Shown: positions 44,611 to 52,966 of the stretch, one piece after another
How the letters are laid out: each line of letters begins with the position of its first letter
Numbering within the stretch: the first letter of the stretch is position 1
Origin: Pseudoalteromonas lipolytica
GTDB lineage: Bacteria; Pseudomonadota; Gammaproteobacteria; Enterobacterales; Alteromonadaceae
NCBI RefSeq assembly: GCF_001306915.1
Contig: NZ_LJTC01000002.1
Coordinates: forward strand, 630,108-694,107
Length of the DNA: 64,000 nucleotides
Reading direction: 5' to 3'
Position numbers and translations under genes: made by a program
Notes under the pieces: generated by a model
What the model was told of the DNA's origin: nothing
Seen by the model: only the letters and a program-made list of their open reading frames with translations
Database searches by the model: none

Positions 44611-45408
44611 TTATAGTTGCAGTGAATTGCTGCTTGGCAGTTTCTCCCACGAGCGGGCTTTTTTGATAGTTGAGTCAAGTTGCTCATACCGCAAGCTCGT
44701 AAAAACAGACCACTGCTCATTAAAAACATAAGTCAGGTTTAGCGAGGTGAATGGGTTAAGGGCTGCACTTGGCTGATATTCATATCTGCCAAACTCAGGG
44801 GCGATATTGCCATTAGCTATGCCATACAGGTATTGAGTGTATTTTTTATCTTGCCAATAAAAACCGAGATCAGCACTTAGCTGTAACCCTAATCCTTGGC
44901 CATAAATCGGTAGGTTATAGCGGGCAAGAAACGTAAGTCCATCGGAGTGATTCGAAATATCTTGCGCTAAACGAACAAAAAGCTGTTTATATTGCAGCTG
45001 AGTTCTGAAAGTTAGCTCACCTTTGCCGTCTTTATAGTCAGTGAAAACCTCATCATCCGACAACTCATCACTAAAGATTAAACTGCTATCGTAGGTTTCA
45101 TCTCGGAGACTAAGCCCCATTGACGCTTCAAATTCTGCGCCTTGTAAAAAGGCATATTGCACTAAGCCATATTTAGGCCCTATGCGCCAGTTGCCTTTTC
45201 GGGCGTTGAAGTATGGCAAGACCATGGTTTGAATATCGTGATCTCGCCATGCTGTATCAATAGCCAATTGTGCAGCACCGACCTCCATTTGCCATTGCTG
45301 TGATTGCTCATCGGCCTTGGCATCATCAACAAATAATGCTGCTAAACAATAAGCTACTATCAACAGATAAGAAAAAAGACTATTTCGCAGAAATTCATGT
45401 TTGGTCAT
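44611..45408 (-). CDS. MipA/OmpV-family outer-membrane protein with C-terminal frameshift
   Basis: A 265-residue outer-membrane protein with signal sequence (about 1-32). The repeated GxxxGPKYGLVQY, GMSLRDETY-like, RLAQDISNHSDGLTFLARY and YVFNEQWSVFTSLRYEQL blocks match the scaffolding/porin-like MipA/OmpV family. The last 15 codons read an off-frame tail. If one A were added to the A6 run at 44659-44664, the frame would continue as SPLVGETAKQQFTATINYRF and stop at 44597, the canonical final strand ending in Phe. Read as is, that beta-signal is lost. The gene faces a two-component system across a palindrome and is followed by a lipoprotein gene. Confidence 0.78.
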   Translation of the reverse strand: MTKHEFLRNSLFSYLLIVAYCLAALFVDDAKADEQSQQWQMEVGAAQLAIDTAWRDHDIQTMVLPYFNARKGNWRIGPKYGLVQYAFLQGAEFEASMGLSLRDETYDSSLIFSDELSDDEVFTDYKDGKGELTFRTQLQYKQLFVRLAQDISNHSDGLTFLARYNLPIYGQGLGLQLSADLGFYWQDKKYTQYLYGIANGNIAPEFGRYEYQPSAALNPFTSLNLTYVFNEQWSVFTSLRYEQLDSTIKKARSWEKLPSSNSLQL

Positions 45409-45472
45409 GATAATGTCCCTATATTGGTGTTTTAATGCAGTTTAACGCCTCACCATTAGGACTGACTTGCTG

Positions 45473-45502
45473 CAAATGTCACATATTTAATCGTGACATT
45501 TG
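45473..45502. promoter_or_regulatory. Inverted repeat between MipA-like gene and two-component system
   Basis: CAAATGTCAC (45473-45482) and GTGACATTTG (45493-45502) are perfect complements with a 10-base AT-rich spacer, so half-site centres are two helical turns apart. Such geometry suits a NarL/LuxR-type response-regulator dimer. A third half-like TTGTCAT overlaps the right arm at 45500-45506. Confidence 0.65.
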
Positions 45503-45542
45503 TCATATACATAAACGAATAATTGCGGATTAAACTAAGCGT

Positions 45543-46709
45543 ATGAACAAACTCTTGCAAACGTTGATACATCGAAGCGATTTTATACTCTCAGCAATCA
45601 CCTGGGGGTTTGTGTTTATTTATACTCTGCACGCTTGGTCGCAAAGAGCAGAGTCAGCGCAGCTAAGTTTTAGTACAATAAATACGTTTTTGATCAGTGT
45701 TTTATTTATAAGCTTTTTTGCTTTTTTAATTTACTTTGAGTTTTTCAGATCACGATTTAAGCACTATCAAACCCGTATTTTGAACTTCACTATCGCTAAT
45801 GTTGTGCTATTGATGTGGCTATTTAATATTGGCTTTGTTGCAATTCTATTGATCATCTTCTTAGTTAAATTCAGCGATTACGAGCCAAACAAAGTCAGCC
45901 TCTATTTACTCATTTGCCTGCCCCTTTTGATGGCGCTGACGCTTCACTATGGCTTTGATAAGCAATTTGTATTGCTCAACGGGTTGGCTTTCACTTTATA
46001 CAATAGCTTTGCCTATCGCTTTGCTACTCGGCTTATTTCTGAGCGTAAAGCCAAAGAACAAGCAGCCCATTTATTACGTGAATTGAAAGCAACTCAAGCG
46101 CTTTTAAACGACACCGCAACTCGCGATGAACGTATTCGTATTGCCAGAGATTTACATGATACCCTTGGCCACCACCTTACAGGACTCAGTATTCACTTAG
46201 AAGTCGCCAATCATTGTGCTAATCATGAAGCACCAAAACACATAACTAAAGCACAGCAAATTACCCGCTTGTTATTAAATGATGTGCGTGACTCTGTGTC
46301 GTCAATGCGAGAAAACCAAACCATTGATTTACATGCATCGCTTAATTCACTGTGCAGCCATGTTACAGGCTTAAATGTCACACTCAATTACGATGAAAAT
46401 ATAAAAATAAGTGATACGTTATTGGCACAAACGTTATTTCATACTGTGCAAGAAGCGATTACGAATTGTATTAAACACAGTGATGCGACCGAGCTGTCGG
46501 TAAGCTTAGACCTCCAAGCTGATTCAGTGCATCTCACTATTTATGATAACGGCGGCGAAATGCCCAAGCTGAACTTAGGCAATGGCTTAACAGGCATGCA
46601 AGAGCGCTTAGCTTTAGTGCGAGGGGCAATCGAGTTTGAACAAAATAATAATGGGTTTACGATTGCTGCAACGTTACCTCATAAACTTAATCCACATACT
46701 TTGGCGTAA
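45543..46709 (+). CDS. NarL-type sensor histidine kinase (HisKA_3)
   Basis: A 388-residue inner-membrane kinase with about six TM helices in residues 15-165 and no large periplasmic domain. The dimerisation/phospho-acceptor helix is ARDLHDTLGHHLTGLSIHLE with His205, followed by an HATPase_c domain (~290-380, EAITNCIKHSDATE and GNGLTGMQERL). It fits the DesK/NarX-like group sensing membrane state or a membrane-located ligand. It lies 3 bases upstream of a LuxR-type regulator gene and is divergent from the MipA/OmpV-like gene, its probable target. Confidence 0.88.
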   Translation: MNKLLQTLIHRSDFILSAITWGFVFIYTLHAWSQRAESAQLSFSTINTFLISVLFISFFAFLIYFEFFRSRFKHYQTRILNFTIANVVLLMWLFNIGFVAILLIIFLVKFSDYEPNKVSLYLLICLPLLMALTLHYGFDKQFVLLNGLAFTLYNSFAYRFATRLISERKAKEQAAHLLRELKATQALLNDTATRDERIRIARDLHDTLGHHLTGLSIHLEVANHCANHEAPKHITKAQQITRLLLNDVRDSVSSMRENQTIDLHASLNSLCSHVTGLNVTLNYDENIKISDTLLAQTLFHTVQEAITNCIKHSDATELSVSLDLQADSVHLTIYDNGGEMPKLNLGNGLTGMQERLALVRGAIEFEQNNNGFTIAATLPHKLNPHTLA

Positions 46710-46712
46710 AAA

Positions 46713-47348
46713 ATGATTAGGGTATTACTCGTTGATGACCAAACATTATTAAGAGAAGGCTTAAAAAGCTTACTCGCCCTTAAAGCAAGTATTCAAGTCG
46801 TGGCTGAGGCTGACAATGGCCAAACGGCTCTTGAGATGCTCAAGCAACATTCTATTGATGTTGTACTCCTTGATATTCGCATGCCTATTCTAGACGGTAT
46901 TGGCGTACTGAAAAGTATGCAAGCACAACAGCTGAGGCAACCAGTACTGGTACTCACGACCTTTGATGATAGTGAACAAGTGCTAGAATGTATTCGCTAT
47001 GGCGCTAAGGGTTATGCGTTAAAAGATATTAATTTAGAGCGCTTGGTCAGCGCCATCGAAACACTTGCTAAAGGTGGCTCAGCGCTAGCTCCTGCGATCA
47101 CCGAGCGAATTTTGAATAAGCCCACTAAAACAACCGATACTTCTTTAGCAACTCCTGATAAATTAAGTAAAAGCGAGCTTAGAGTGCTCAATTTAATCGC
47201 TGCAGGCTATTCAAATAGTGAAATCGCCGAGGCACTTTATAAGTCTGAAGGGACTATCCGTAATCAAGTGTCTTTTATTCTCAGAAAGCTAGATGTACGT
47301 GATAGAACCCGTGCAGCATTAAAAGCAATTGATCTAGGCTTGATATAA
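46713..47348 (+). CDS. LuxR/NarL-family response regulator
   Basis: A 211-residue response regulator. The receiver domain has acidic pair D8-D9 and phospho-acceptor Asp54 in VVLLDIRMP; the conserved Lys lies in GAKGYALKD. The C-terminal helix-turn-helix (about 148-208, KSELRVLNLIAAGYSNSEIA) is GerE/LuxR type. Its gene directly follows the kinase, so the two form a cognate pair. Likely binds the 10-10-10 inverted repeat at 45473-45502. Confidence 0.9.
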   Translation: MIRVLLVDDQTLLREGLKSLLALKASIQVVAEADNGQTALEMLKQHSIDVVLLDIRMPILDGIGVLKSMQAQQLRQPVLVLTTFDDSEQVLECIRYGAKGYALKDINLERLVSAIETLAKGGSALAPAITERILNKPTKTTDTSLATPDKLSKSELRVLNLIAAGYSNSEIAEALYKSEGTIRNQVSFILRKLDVRDRTRAALKAIDLGLI

Positions 47349-47436
47349 TTGCAAATCATTTTTAATCTCATTAAACTTTTATCATACAAGTAAATCGCTT
47401 AAACTAAGGCTTAATTTTTTTAAAGAAGCAACCGCT

Positions 47437-47907
47437 ATGTTCCTAAAATCAAAAACATTTATTGCATTTTCATTGGCGCTTTTAAGCTTTAGCCAACACG
47501 CCTTTAGCTTACAATTTGGCAATCAAGTCGACAGTGACAAACTCATTAAAATTTCGACTGTTATGGCCTCACCAGACGATTACCTTGCAAGTCCAATTAC
47601 CGTGGAAGGGACTATCACTGGGGTTTGCGAAAAACGTGGTTGCTGGATGACGCTCGCATCAGACAAACGCTTTGAAAACTTACGTATCAAAGTTGAAGAT
47701 GGCGACATGGTATTCCCGATGACGGCTAAAGGCAGTAAAGCTATCGTAACTGGTAAGCTCGATAAAATTCAGCTTAGCCTTGGCCGCACTAAAGCGTTAC
47801 TTGCTCACAAAGCGCAACAAGCCGGCGAAAGCTTTGATGCAAATTCAGTGACTGAAGCAATGGCTATTTATCAGCTCGTACCGAGCGGAGTTGAAATCAT
47901 TGAGTAA
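47437..47907 (+). CDS. DUF4920 exported protein
   Basis: A 156-residue secreted protein with signal peptide (~1-24, ending SQHAFS). The block EGTITGVCEKRGCWMTLAS is the signature of the DUF4920 family (Cys pair, near residue 64-69). The function of the family is unknown; similar proteins have been proposed to have an OB-like fold. Its stop overlaps the start of the next gene, so both form an operon. Confidence 0.8.
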   Translation: MFLKSKTFIAFSLALLSFSQHAFSLQFGNQVDSDKLIKISTVMASPDDYLASPITVEGTITGVCEKRGCWMTLASDKRFENLRIKVEDGDMVFPMTAKGSKAIVTGKLDKIQLSLGRTKALLAHKAQQAGESFDANSVTEAMAIYQLVPSGVEIIE

Positions 47908-48469
47908 TAAATCAAGTATCAACTGGTTTAAGTTAAACAGAAACTTACACCGCGATATTGGTTATTTTTGTGTTGGTTTAGTGATTATCTTTGCGGTTTC
48001 TGGCATTGCAGTGAACCACAAAGATGATTGGAACCCAAACTACAAAGTAAGCCACCAGCAAATCAGTGTGAGCGATGAAACTTGGCAATTAGATAATGAC
48101 GAGTTGCTGATTGAACAAATTATCTCTCATGCTGATGTAAGCGAGCCGGTAAAGGCCTCTTATTGGGTGTCGCCGCAAGAGTTTAAGGTGTTTTTAAAAA
48201 ACGGTAACAATCTCAGCCTTAAACTTAATAAAGATATCATAAGCTATGAAGCCATTGAGCCTCGTCATGTATTTCAAGCATTTAACCGTTTACACTTGAA
48301 CGAGACAAACGAATCGTGGGTTATTTTTTCTGATATTTTTGCAGGGCTGCTGCTGTTTTTAGCGATCAGCGGCTTGTTTATGATCAAAGGTAAAAATAGC
48401 CCATGGGGCAGCCGCTCAGTTTTAGTCATTGGCGGTATGCTGCTCCCCGCTGCTTATGTGTTTTTATAA
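47900..48469 (+). CDS. PepSY-associated TM-helix protein, TTG start
   Basis: A 189-residue membrane protein with an N-terminal TM helix beginning HRDIGYFCVGLVIIFAVSGIAV, the PepSY-TM pattern of reductase-like proteins, and two further helices at the C-terminus (LLLFLAISGLFMI and VLVIGGMLLPAAYVFL). There is no upstream in-frame ATG. TTG 47900 is the best start because GGAG lies nine bases upstream; TTG 47891 abuts that GGAG. The gene overlaps the DUF4920 gene by 8 bases. Possible role: membrane electron transfer, inferred from the related family. Confidence 0.72.
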   Translation: MSNKSSINWFKLNRNLHRDIGYFCVGLVIIFAVSGIAVNHKDDWNPNYKVSHQQISVSDETWQLDNDELLIEQIISHADVSEPVKASYWVSPQEFKVFLKNGNNLSLKLNKDIISYEAIEPRHVFQAFNRLHLNETNESWVIFSDIFAGLLLFLAISGLFMIKGKNSPWGSRSVLVIGGMLLPAAYVFL

Positions 48470-48482
48470 ACTAAAGTTCCCT

Positions 48483-48518
48483 GTTGCCATTCTCGCTAAG
48501 AGCGATGGCAACTTTTTT
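48483..48518 (+). terminator. Terminator after the DUF4920/PepSY operon
   Basis: GTTGCCAT (48483-48490) pairs with ATGGCAAC (48505-48512), with an inner CGCT/AGCG stem, followed by six T. Confidence 0.8.
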
Positions 48519-48754
48519 AATTAATTTAATACTCACCAAATTTGTAACACAGTCTTTCTTAAAATAACTATTCGCAGAACCCTCCCTTTGCTTACGCATT
48601 TTATAGCAGCTCAAAGTGTGTTTACTTAGCTCTTAAAACCTCTCACCTACCTATTATTGTTTTTTTAAATGATGGCTTTATTGCTTTTATTTGTGAGCAT
48701 TTTCATCGAAAAAGCAAAAAATGCTGTCAAACAGAACCTGAAAAAGGGACTAAC

Positions 48755-48775
48755 TTAGTCATAATTTATGACTAA
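48755..48775. promoter_or_regulatory. Perfect short palindrome upstream of siderophore promoter
   Basis: TTAGTCAT-AATTT-ATGACTAA, about 120 bp ahead of the Fur box. Size and spacing suit a dimeric regulator; identity unknown. Confidence 0.4.
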
Positions 48776-48871
48776 ATGGCAATTATTTATTACTAGATAA
48801 ATTTAAAAACAAAACACTTTCAACTTATTAAAGGTAATTAAATTGTAAAGTAAATTAATGATTTATTATTA

Positions 48872-48900
48872 TTGATATTGATAATCACTATCATTACGAT
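48872..48900 (+). promoter_or_regulatory. Fur box and core promoter of siderophore operon
   Basis: The 19-mer ATTGATAATCACTATCATT (48877-48895) is a good match to the Fur consensus, 7 of 9 positions symmetrical. It overlaps a candidate promoter: TTGATA (48872-48877), 17 bases, TACGAT (48895-48900). The GTG start at 48934 follows AAGGA. Iron-dependent repression is the expected effect. Confidence 0.75.
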
Positions 48901-48933
48901 CCCGATTCAAATTAACCAAGAAGGAATTGAGTC

Positions 48934-50478
48934 GTGAATCAATTAGCCCCCGTGCTTAATGCTCATTCATCAATAAACGTTGATGAACAGCCCCATGCGT
49001 TTATTTTTAACGAAAATAATTTACTCAAATATGAGATGGCTTCAATGCAAACAATGTCGCTCATCCATCAAGCGCTGCGTTCTGCAAAACAAGTTCATTC
49101 TGGCGTCTGCCACAAAGAGCTCAGTAAACAAATAGCCAGAGTAGAACTAAATCAACCTCTCAATAACGTTGAGCAAGCGCTAAATGAAGTAAAATCGTTG
49201 TATTTAGATCATGCTGTCTATTTTCATCATCCAAAGTATGTTGCCCATCTAAACTGCCCCGTTGCTTACCCTGCGGTGATAGCCGAACAGTTATTAACTG
49301 CTATAAATTCTTCGTTAGACACCTGGGACCAAAGTGCTGGCGGGACGCTCATTGAGCAAAAGATAATTGACTGGAGTATCGAACGCATTGGCTTAAGTGC
49401 TACTGCCGATGGCATATTCACAAGTGGCGGCAGTCAATCTAATTTAATGGCATTGTTACTTGCTAGAGACCATGCAGCAGAGCGCTTATCAGGGCACCTT
49501 ATTCGCGATTTTGGTTTAGGTCCAGATGCTCATCGCTACCGTATTTTTTGCTCTGAAGTCAGCCATTTTAGTATTCAAAAGTCAGCCGCTTTACTGGGCC
49601 TTGGCTATAACGCGGTTGTTCCGGTTACAGTTGATAAAGAGTTTAAAATGGACCTAGCCGCACTAGATGCAGCGATTGATGAATGTAAAGCACAAGGCAA
49701 TATTCCGATAGCACTTGTTGCCACCGCAGGCACAACTGACTTTGGTTCAATAGACCCTATCGATAAGCTAAAAACGCGGTGCAAAGCTGATAATTTATGG
49801 CTTCATGTCGATGCCGCTTATGGCTGTGGACTACTTGCCGCTGATGATCACCGTCACTTACTCAATGGCATTGAACTGGCTGACTCGGTGACGTTAGATT
49901 ACCACAAATCATTCTTACAACCTGTCAGCAGCAGTGCATTTATTGTTGCTGATAAAAAACAATTTAAACATTTAACTCATCATGCTGATTATTTAAATCC
50001 GTTTAACGACAACCCACAAGCAGCGCCAAACCTTGTTGATAAAAGCATTCAAACTACTCGCCGTTTTGATGCCTTAAAACTTTGGCTAACTTTACGCATT
50101 ATGGGCCACGAACAGATTGGCAAAGTGTTTTCTTCTGTTATGGCATTAGCCCGTAGTAGTTATGTGGCGCTCAAACAAGACCCTGAATTTGAGCTAATTC
50201 ACCAACCTGAACTGAGCACTTTAGTGTTTCGCTTTAAGGATAAAAACCTCTGTGATGAGCAATTAAACCTGCTTAATTATCAAATTAAAGATGAGCTATT
50301 CAAACAAGGTGAGTGTGCCATTGCTCGCACCAAATTTAGAGGTATCAACTACTTAAAGTTCACGCTACTTAATCCAAACACACAGATTGAAGACATTAAA
50401 AGTATTGCAGCTGATATTAAAGCCTGCGCCTACAGCATCAAGGCACGCCTAAAAGTTGAGGAAACTAGTCATGAATAA
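48934..50478 (+). CDS. PLP-dependent decarboxylase, siderophore (cadaverine-forming) pathway
   Basis: A 514-residue group-II PLP decarboxylase, first gene of the siderophore operon. Start GTG with AAGGA before it. The PLP lysine is Lys325 in DYHKSFLQP; HVDAAYGCG is the cofactor-holding block and TSGGSQSNLMALLLARD the active-site glycine loop, as in DesA/BibA-type lysine decarboxylases. It probably makes cadaverine (or putrescine, from ornithine) for hydroxamate synthesis. Its stop overlaps the next start by 8 bases. The gene letters differ between species, so none is given. Confidence 0.82.
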   Translation: MNQLAPVLNAHSSINVDEQPHAFIFNENNLLKYEMASMQTMSLIHQALRSAKQVHSGVCHKELSKQIARVELNQPLNNVEQALNEVKSLYLDHAVYFHHPKYVAHLNCPVAYPAVIAEQLLTAINSSLDTWDQSAGGTLIEQKIIDWSIERIGLSATADGIFTSGGSQSNLMALLLARDHAAERLSGHLIRDFGLGPDAHRYRIFCSEVSHFSIQKSAALLGLGYNAVVPVTVDKEFKMDLAALDAAIDECKAQGNIPIALVATAGTTDFGSIDPIDKLKTRCKADNLWLHVDAAYGCGLLAADDHRHLLNGIELADSVTLDYHKSFLQPVSSSAFIVADKKQFKHLTHHADYLNPFNDNPQAAPNLVDKSIQTTRRFDALKLWLTLRIMGHEQIGKVFSSVMALARSSYVALKQDPEFELIHQPELSTLVFRFKDKNLCDEQLNLLNYQIKDELFKQGECAIARTKFRGINYLKFTLLNPNTQIEDIKSIAADIKACAYSIKARLKVEETSHE

Positions 50479-51763
50479 AGTATACGATTTAATTGCCGTG
50501 GGCCTTGGTCCGTTTAACCTCAGTTTGGCATGTTTAGCTGAGCCAATTGAAAAACTTGATTCGTTATTTTTAGAACAACGTGATGAATTTAATTGGCACC
50601 CAGGGCTGATGCTCGATGGCGTTACATTACAAACACCGTTTATGTCTGATTTAGTTACATTGGCAGATCCAACCAATCCATACAGCTTTTTAAACTATGC
50701 GAAACAACAAGGTAAGCTGTATCAGTTTTATATTCGAGAAAGTTTCTTTTTACTGCGCGAGCAATACAACCAGTATTGCCAGTGGGCAGCAAGCCAATTA
50801 AGTAACATACAATTTGGTCATAAAGTCATTCATAGCCAGTTTGATCACACTAAGCAGCTCTATGTACTCACTGTCGAATCTGCAAAGCAAACTAAAACGC
50901 TTTATTGTCGTCACTTGGTACTGGGCACAGGTCCCTCACCTTATTACCCACCCGCTGTTCAGGCAGAAGATACACAGCTCTGCCATGCCACTGAATATCT
51001 GTATAAACGGGATGAATTAGTAAATAGCAAGAGCATTACTGTAATTGGCTCAGGGCAAAGTGCTGCTGAAGTATTTTATGATTTGTTGTGTGACATTAAA
51101 CAGCATAACTACCAACTCAATTGGGTAACGCGAGCGCCGCGTTTCTTTCCTCTTGAGTACACGAAACTCACGCTTGAAATGACTTCTCCTGAGTATGTTG
51201 ATTACTTTTATAACCTAGAACAGGCCACCAAACAGGAGTTACTAGCCAAGCAACGTAATTTATACAAAGGCATCAACTCAGAGTTAATTAATCAGATTTA
51301 TGATCAGCTCTATCAACTTGATATTCAAGGGGTAAACCGCGCAAGGTTATTGACCAACAGCGAGCTCATTAAAAAACAAGGCAGTAAACTAGTTTTTAGA
51401 CACAGTGAACAGCAGGCTGAATTTAGCTTACATAGTAATCACGTCATCATGGCTACGGGCTTTAGTTATCAGCTACCCGATTTTCTAAGTGGCTTAATGA
51501 GCGAGATAAATTGGCTAGATAACGGGTGCTTTGCTGTTGAGCGGAATTACAGTATCGACAAGCTACAACGGCTGTTTGTACAAAATGCTGAGCTGCACAG
51601 TCATGGTTTTGTAACGCCAGATCTGGGCATGGCCTGCTATCGAAACAGCCATATTTTGCGCTCAATTTTAGGTTATGCCCCCTACCCTGTTGAAACACAA
51701 ATTGCCTTTCAAGAGTTTGGTTTACCCGATGTTGTCAACGAAAAACAGAAGCAAATAGCATGA
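50471..51763 (+). CDS. Siderophore diamine N-hydroxylase (IucD/DesB-type flavin monooxygenase)
   Basis: A 430-residue FAD/NADPH-dependent N-hydroxylating monooxygenase. The FAD motif AVGLGPFNLSLACLAE is at the N-terminus, NADPH motif VIGSGQSAAEVF near residue 192 and ATGFSYQLPDF near the C-terminus. The start ATG at 50471 overlaps the decarboxylase end. In the operon context it should hydroxylate cadaverine (or putrescine) to the N-hydroxydiamine, as DesB/BibB do. It is coupled by ATGA overlap to the transporter gene that follows. Confidence 0.87.
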   Translation: MNKVYDLIAVGLGPFNLSLACLAEPIEKLDSLFLEQRDEFNWHPGLMLDGVTLQTPFMSDLVTLADPTNPYSFLNYAKQQGKLYQFYIRESFFLLREQYNQYCQWAASQLSNIQFGHKVIHSQFDHTKQLYVLTVESAKQTKTLYCRHLVLGTGPSPYYPPAVQAEDTQLCHATEYLYKRDELVNSKSITVIGSGQSAAEVFYDLLCDIKQHNYQLNWVTRAPRFFPLEYTKLTLEMTSPEYVDYFYNLEQATKQELLAKQRNLYKGINSELINQIYDQLYQLDIQGVNRARLLTNSELIKKQGSKLVFRHSEQQAEFSLHSNHVIMATGFSYQLPDFLSGLMSEINWLDNGCFAVERNYSIDKLQRLFVQNAELHSHGFVTPDLGMACYRNSHILRSILGYAPYPVETQIAFQEFGLPDVVNEKQKQIA

Positions 51764-52947
51764 AACAACCCGCATTAAAATCAAGCTTGGTGCTGCTGAC
51801 GATTATATCTGTTGTTTGCGACACCATGATTTTGCCCTTTTACCCGCAGTTTTTTAGTGCCCAATTTGGTTTGCAATCAAGTAATCACATTGGTGCCTAT
51901 ATCGCTGTTTGCTGCATCACTGTGATGTGTGCTTTTCCTGTATGGGCGAAAATAGCGCAGCACGTGCACGAGCTGTATTTATGGGTGATCACCCAAATAA
52001 TGGCTGGGCTATTGGGTGTTGCGTGCTTTTACAGCGAAAACGTTTGGAGCTTTTGGCTGTTATCACAGCTGATGCTGGTATTTAAAGCAAGTTACCTGCT
52101 TATTTACCCCTTTGTTCTAAGTATCGAAGAAAAACAACAGCACCTCGGTGTCGTTGCTTTATTTAGCGTGCTTTTACACTTTGGCGGTATTGGCGGTGCT
52201 TTATTAGGTGGCTTGATCATTCAAAGTATTGAGCCGCGCTTTTTATATTTAGTAATGGCTGCGGGCGACTGCTTACAGGTTATGCTCTGCTTGTATTTAA
52301 TTTACTTATTAAAAGTAAGCTACAAGCCAAGGGAATTAACCGCATCATCAGTAAAACGGCAGCGTTTCCCTGGCTACATTATTCGCTTAGGGGTTATATC
52401 TATGGGCGTGTACTTCAGCATGTTCTTAGCAACGCCATACTTTACGCTACTTTGGCAACAAGTAAGTGATTTCAGCAATGCACTGTTAGCTGGCGCTGTG
52501 TTTGCTATCCCTGCTTGGGTTGCACTTGTCATTTTGATTGCAACCAGAAACAAACCTGCAACCAATAAGCACAGTAAGACAATCGCCTATGCACTTATGT
52601 TAAGCAGTATAGGCCTATTTATACAACTTAGCTCACACTGGCAATGGCTTGTGCTCGGCCGTGTTGTATTTGCTATTGGGCTATTTTTACTGACCGTGCG
52701 TCTGCAAGTCATGTTGTTTGCAATGAGCGAACCACGCTTTTACTCAAGCGACTTTGCCAAGCTTCATTTTATGCAAAATATCGGCGTCATCTGCGCCTCA
52801 TTTTTAGCGGGAGATTTAGTCTCTCGCTTTGAACTAAACACCCCATTACTGACGGGCTCTGTTGGCTTTGCCATCACTTTATGTTTGTTTTATCTGCTTT
52901 TTTTACGCAACAAACATACCTCAACAGACCCTATTCACAGTTATTAA
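51760..52947 (+). CDS. MFS transporter, putative siderophore exporter
   Basis: A 395-residue inner-membrane MFS protein with 12 predicted helices and TMILPFYPQFFS near the N-terminus. The start overlaps the monooxygenase stop by 4 bases and it lies between the hydroxylase and synthetase genes, so export of the finished siderophore is the probable job. Direction of transport (export or import of the ferric complex) is not shown by the sequence. Confidence 0.82.
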   Translation: MKQPALKSSLVLLTIISVVCDTMILPFYPQFFSAQFGLQSSNHIGAYIAVCCITVMCAFPVWAKIAQHVHELYLWVITQIMAGLLGVACFYSENVWSFWLLSQLMLVFKASYLLIYPFVLSIEEKQQHLGVVALFSVLLHFGGIGGALLGGLIIQSIEPRFLYLVMAAGDCLQVMLCLYLIYLLKVSYKPRELTASSVKRQRFPGYIIRLGVISMGVYFSMFLATPYFTLLWQQVSDFSNALLAGAVFAIPAWVALVILIATRNKPATNKHSKTIAYALMLSSIGLFIQLSSHWQWLVLGRVVFAIGLFLLTVRLQVMLFAMSEPRFYSSDFAKLHFMQNIGVICASFLAGDLVSRFELNTPLLTGSVGFAITLCLFYLLFLRNKHTSTDPIHSY

Positions 52948-52966
52948 TTTTTAAGAGAACACGACT

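Larger units (their letters stand above)
48519..48933. other. 415-bp intergenic leader of the siderophore operon
   Basis: AT-rich, no convincing coding frame. It contains an 8-bp inverted repeat TTAGTCAT (48755-48762)/ATGACTAA (48768-48775) with 5-base spacer, and the Fur-box promoter listed separately. The rest shows nothing I can name. Confidence 0.6.
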
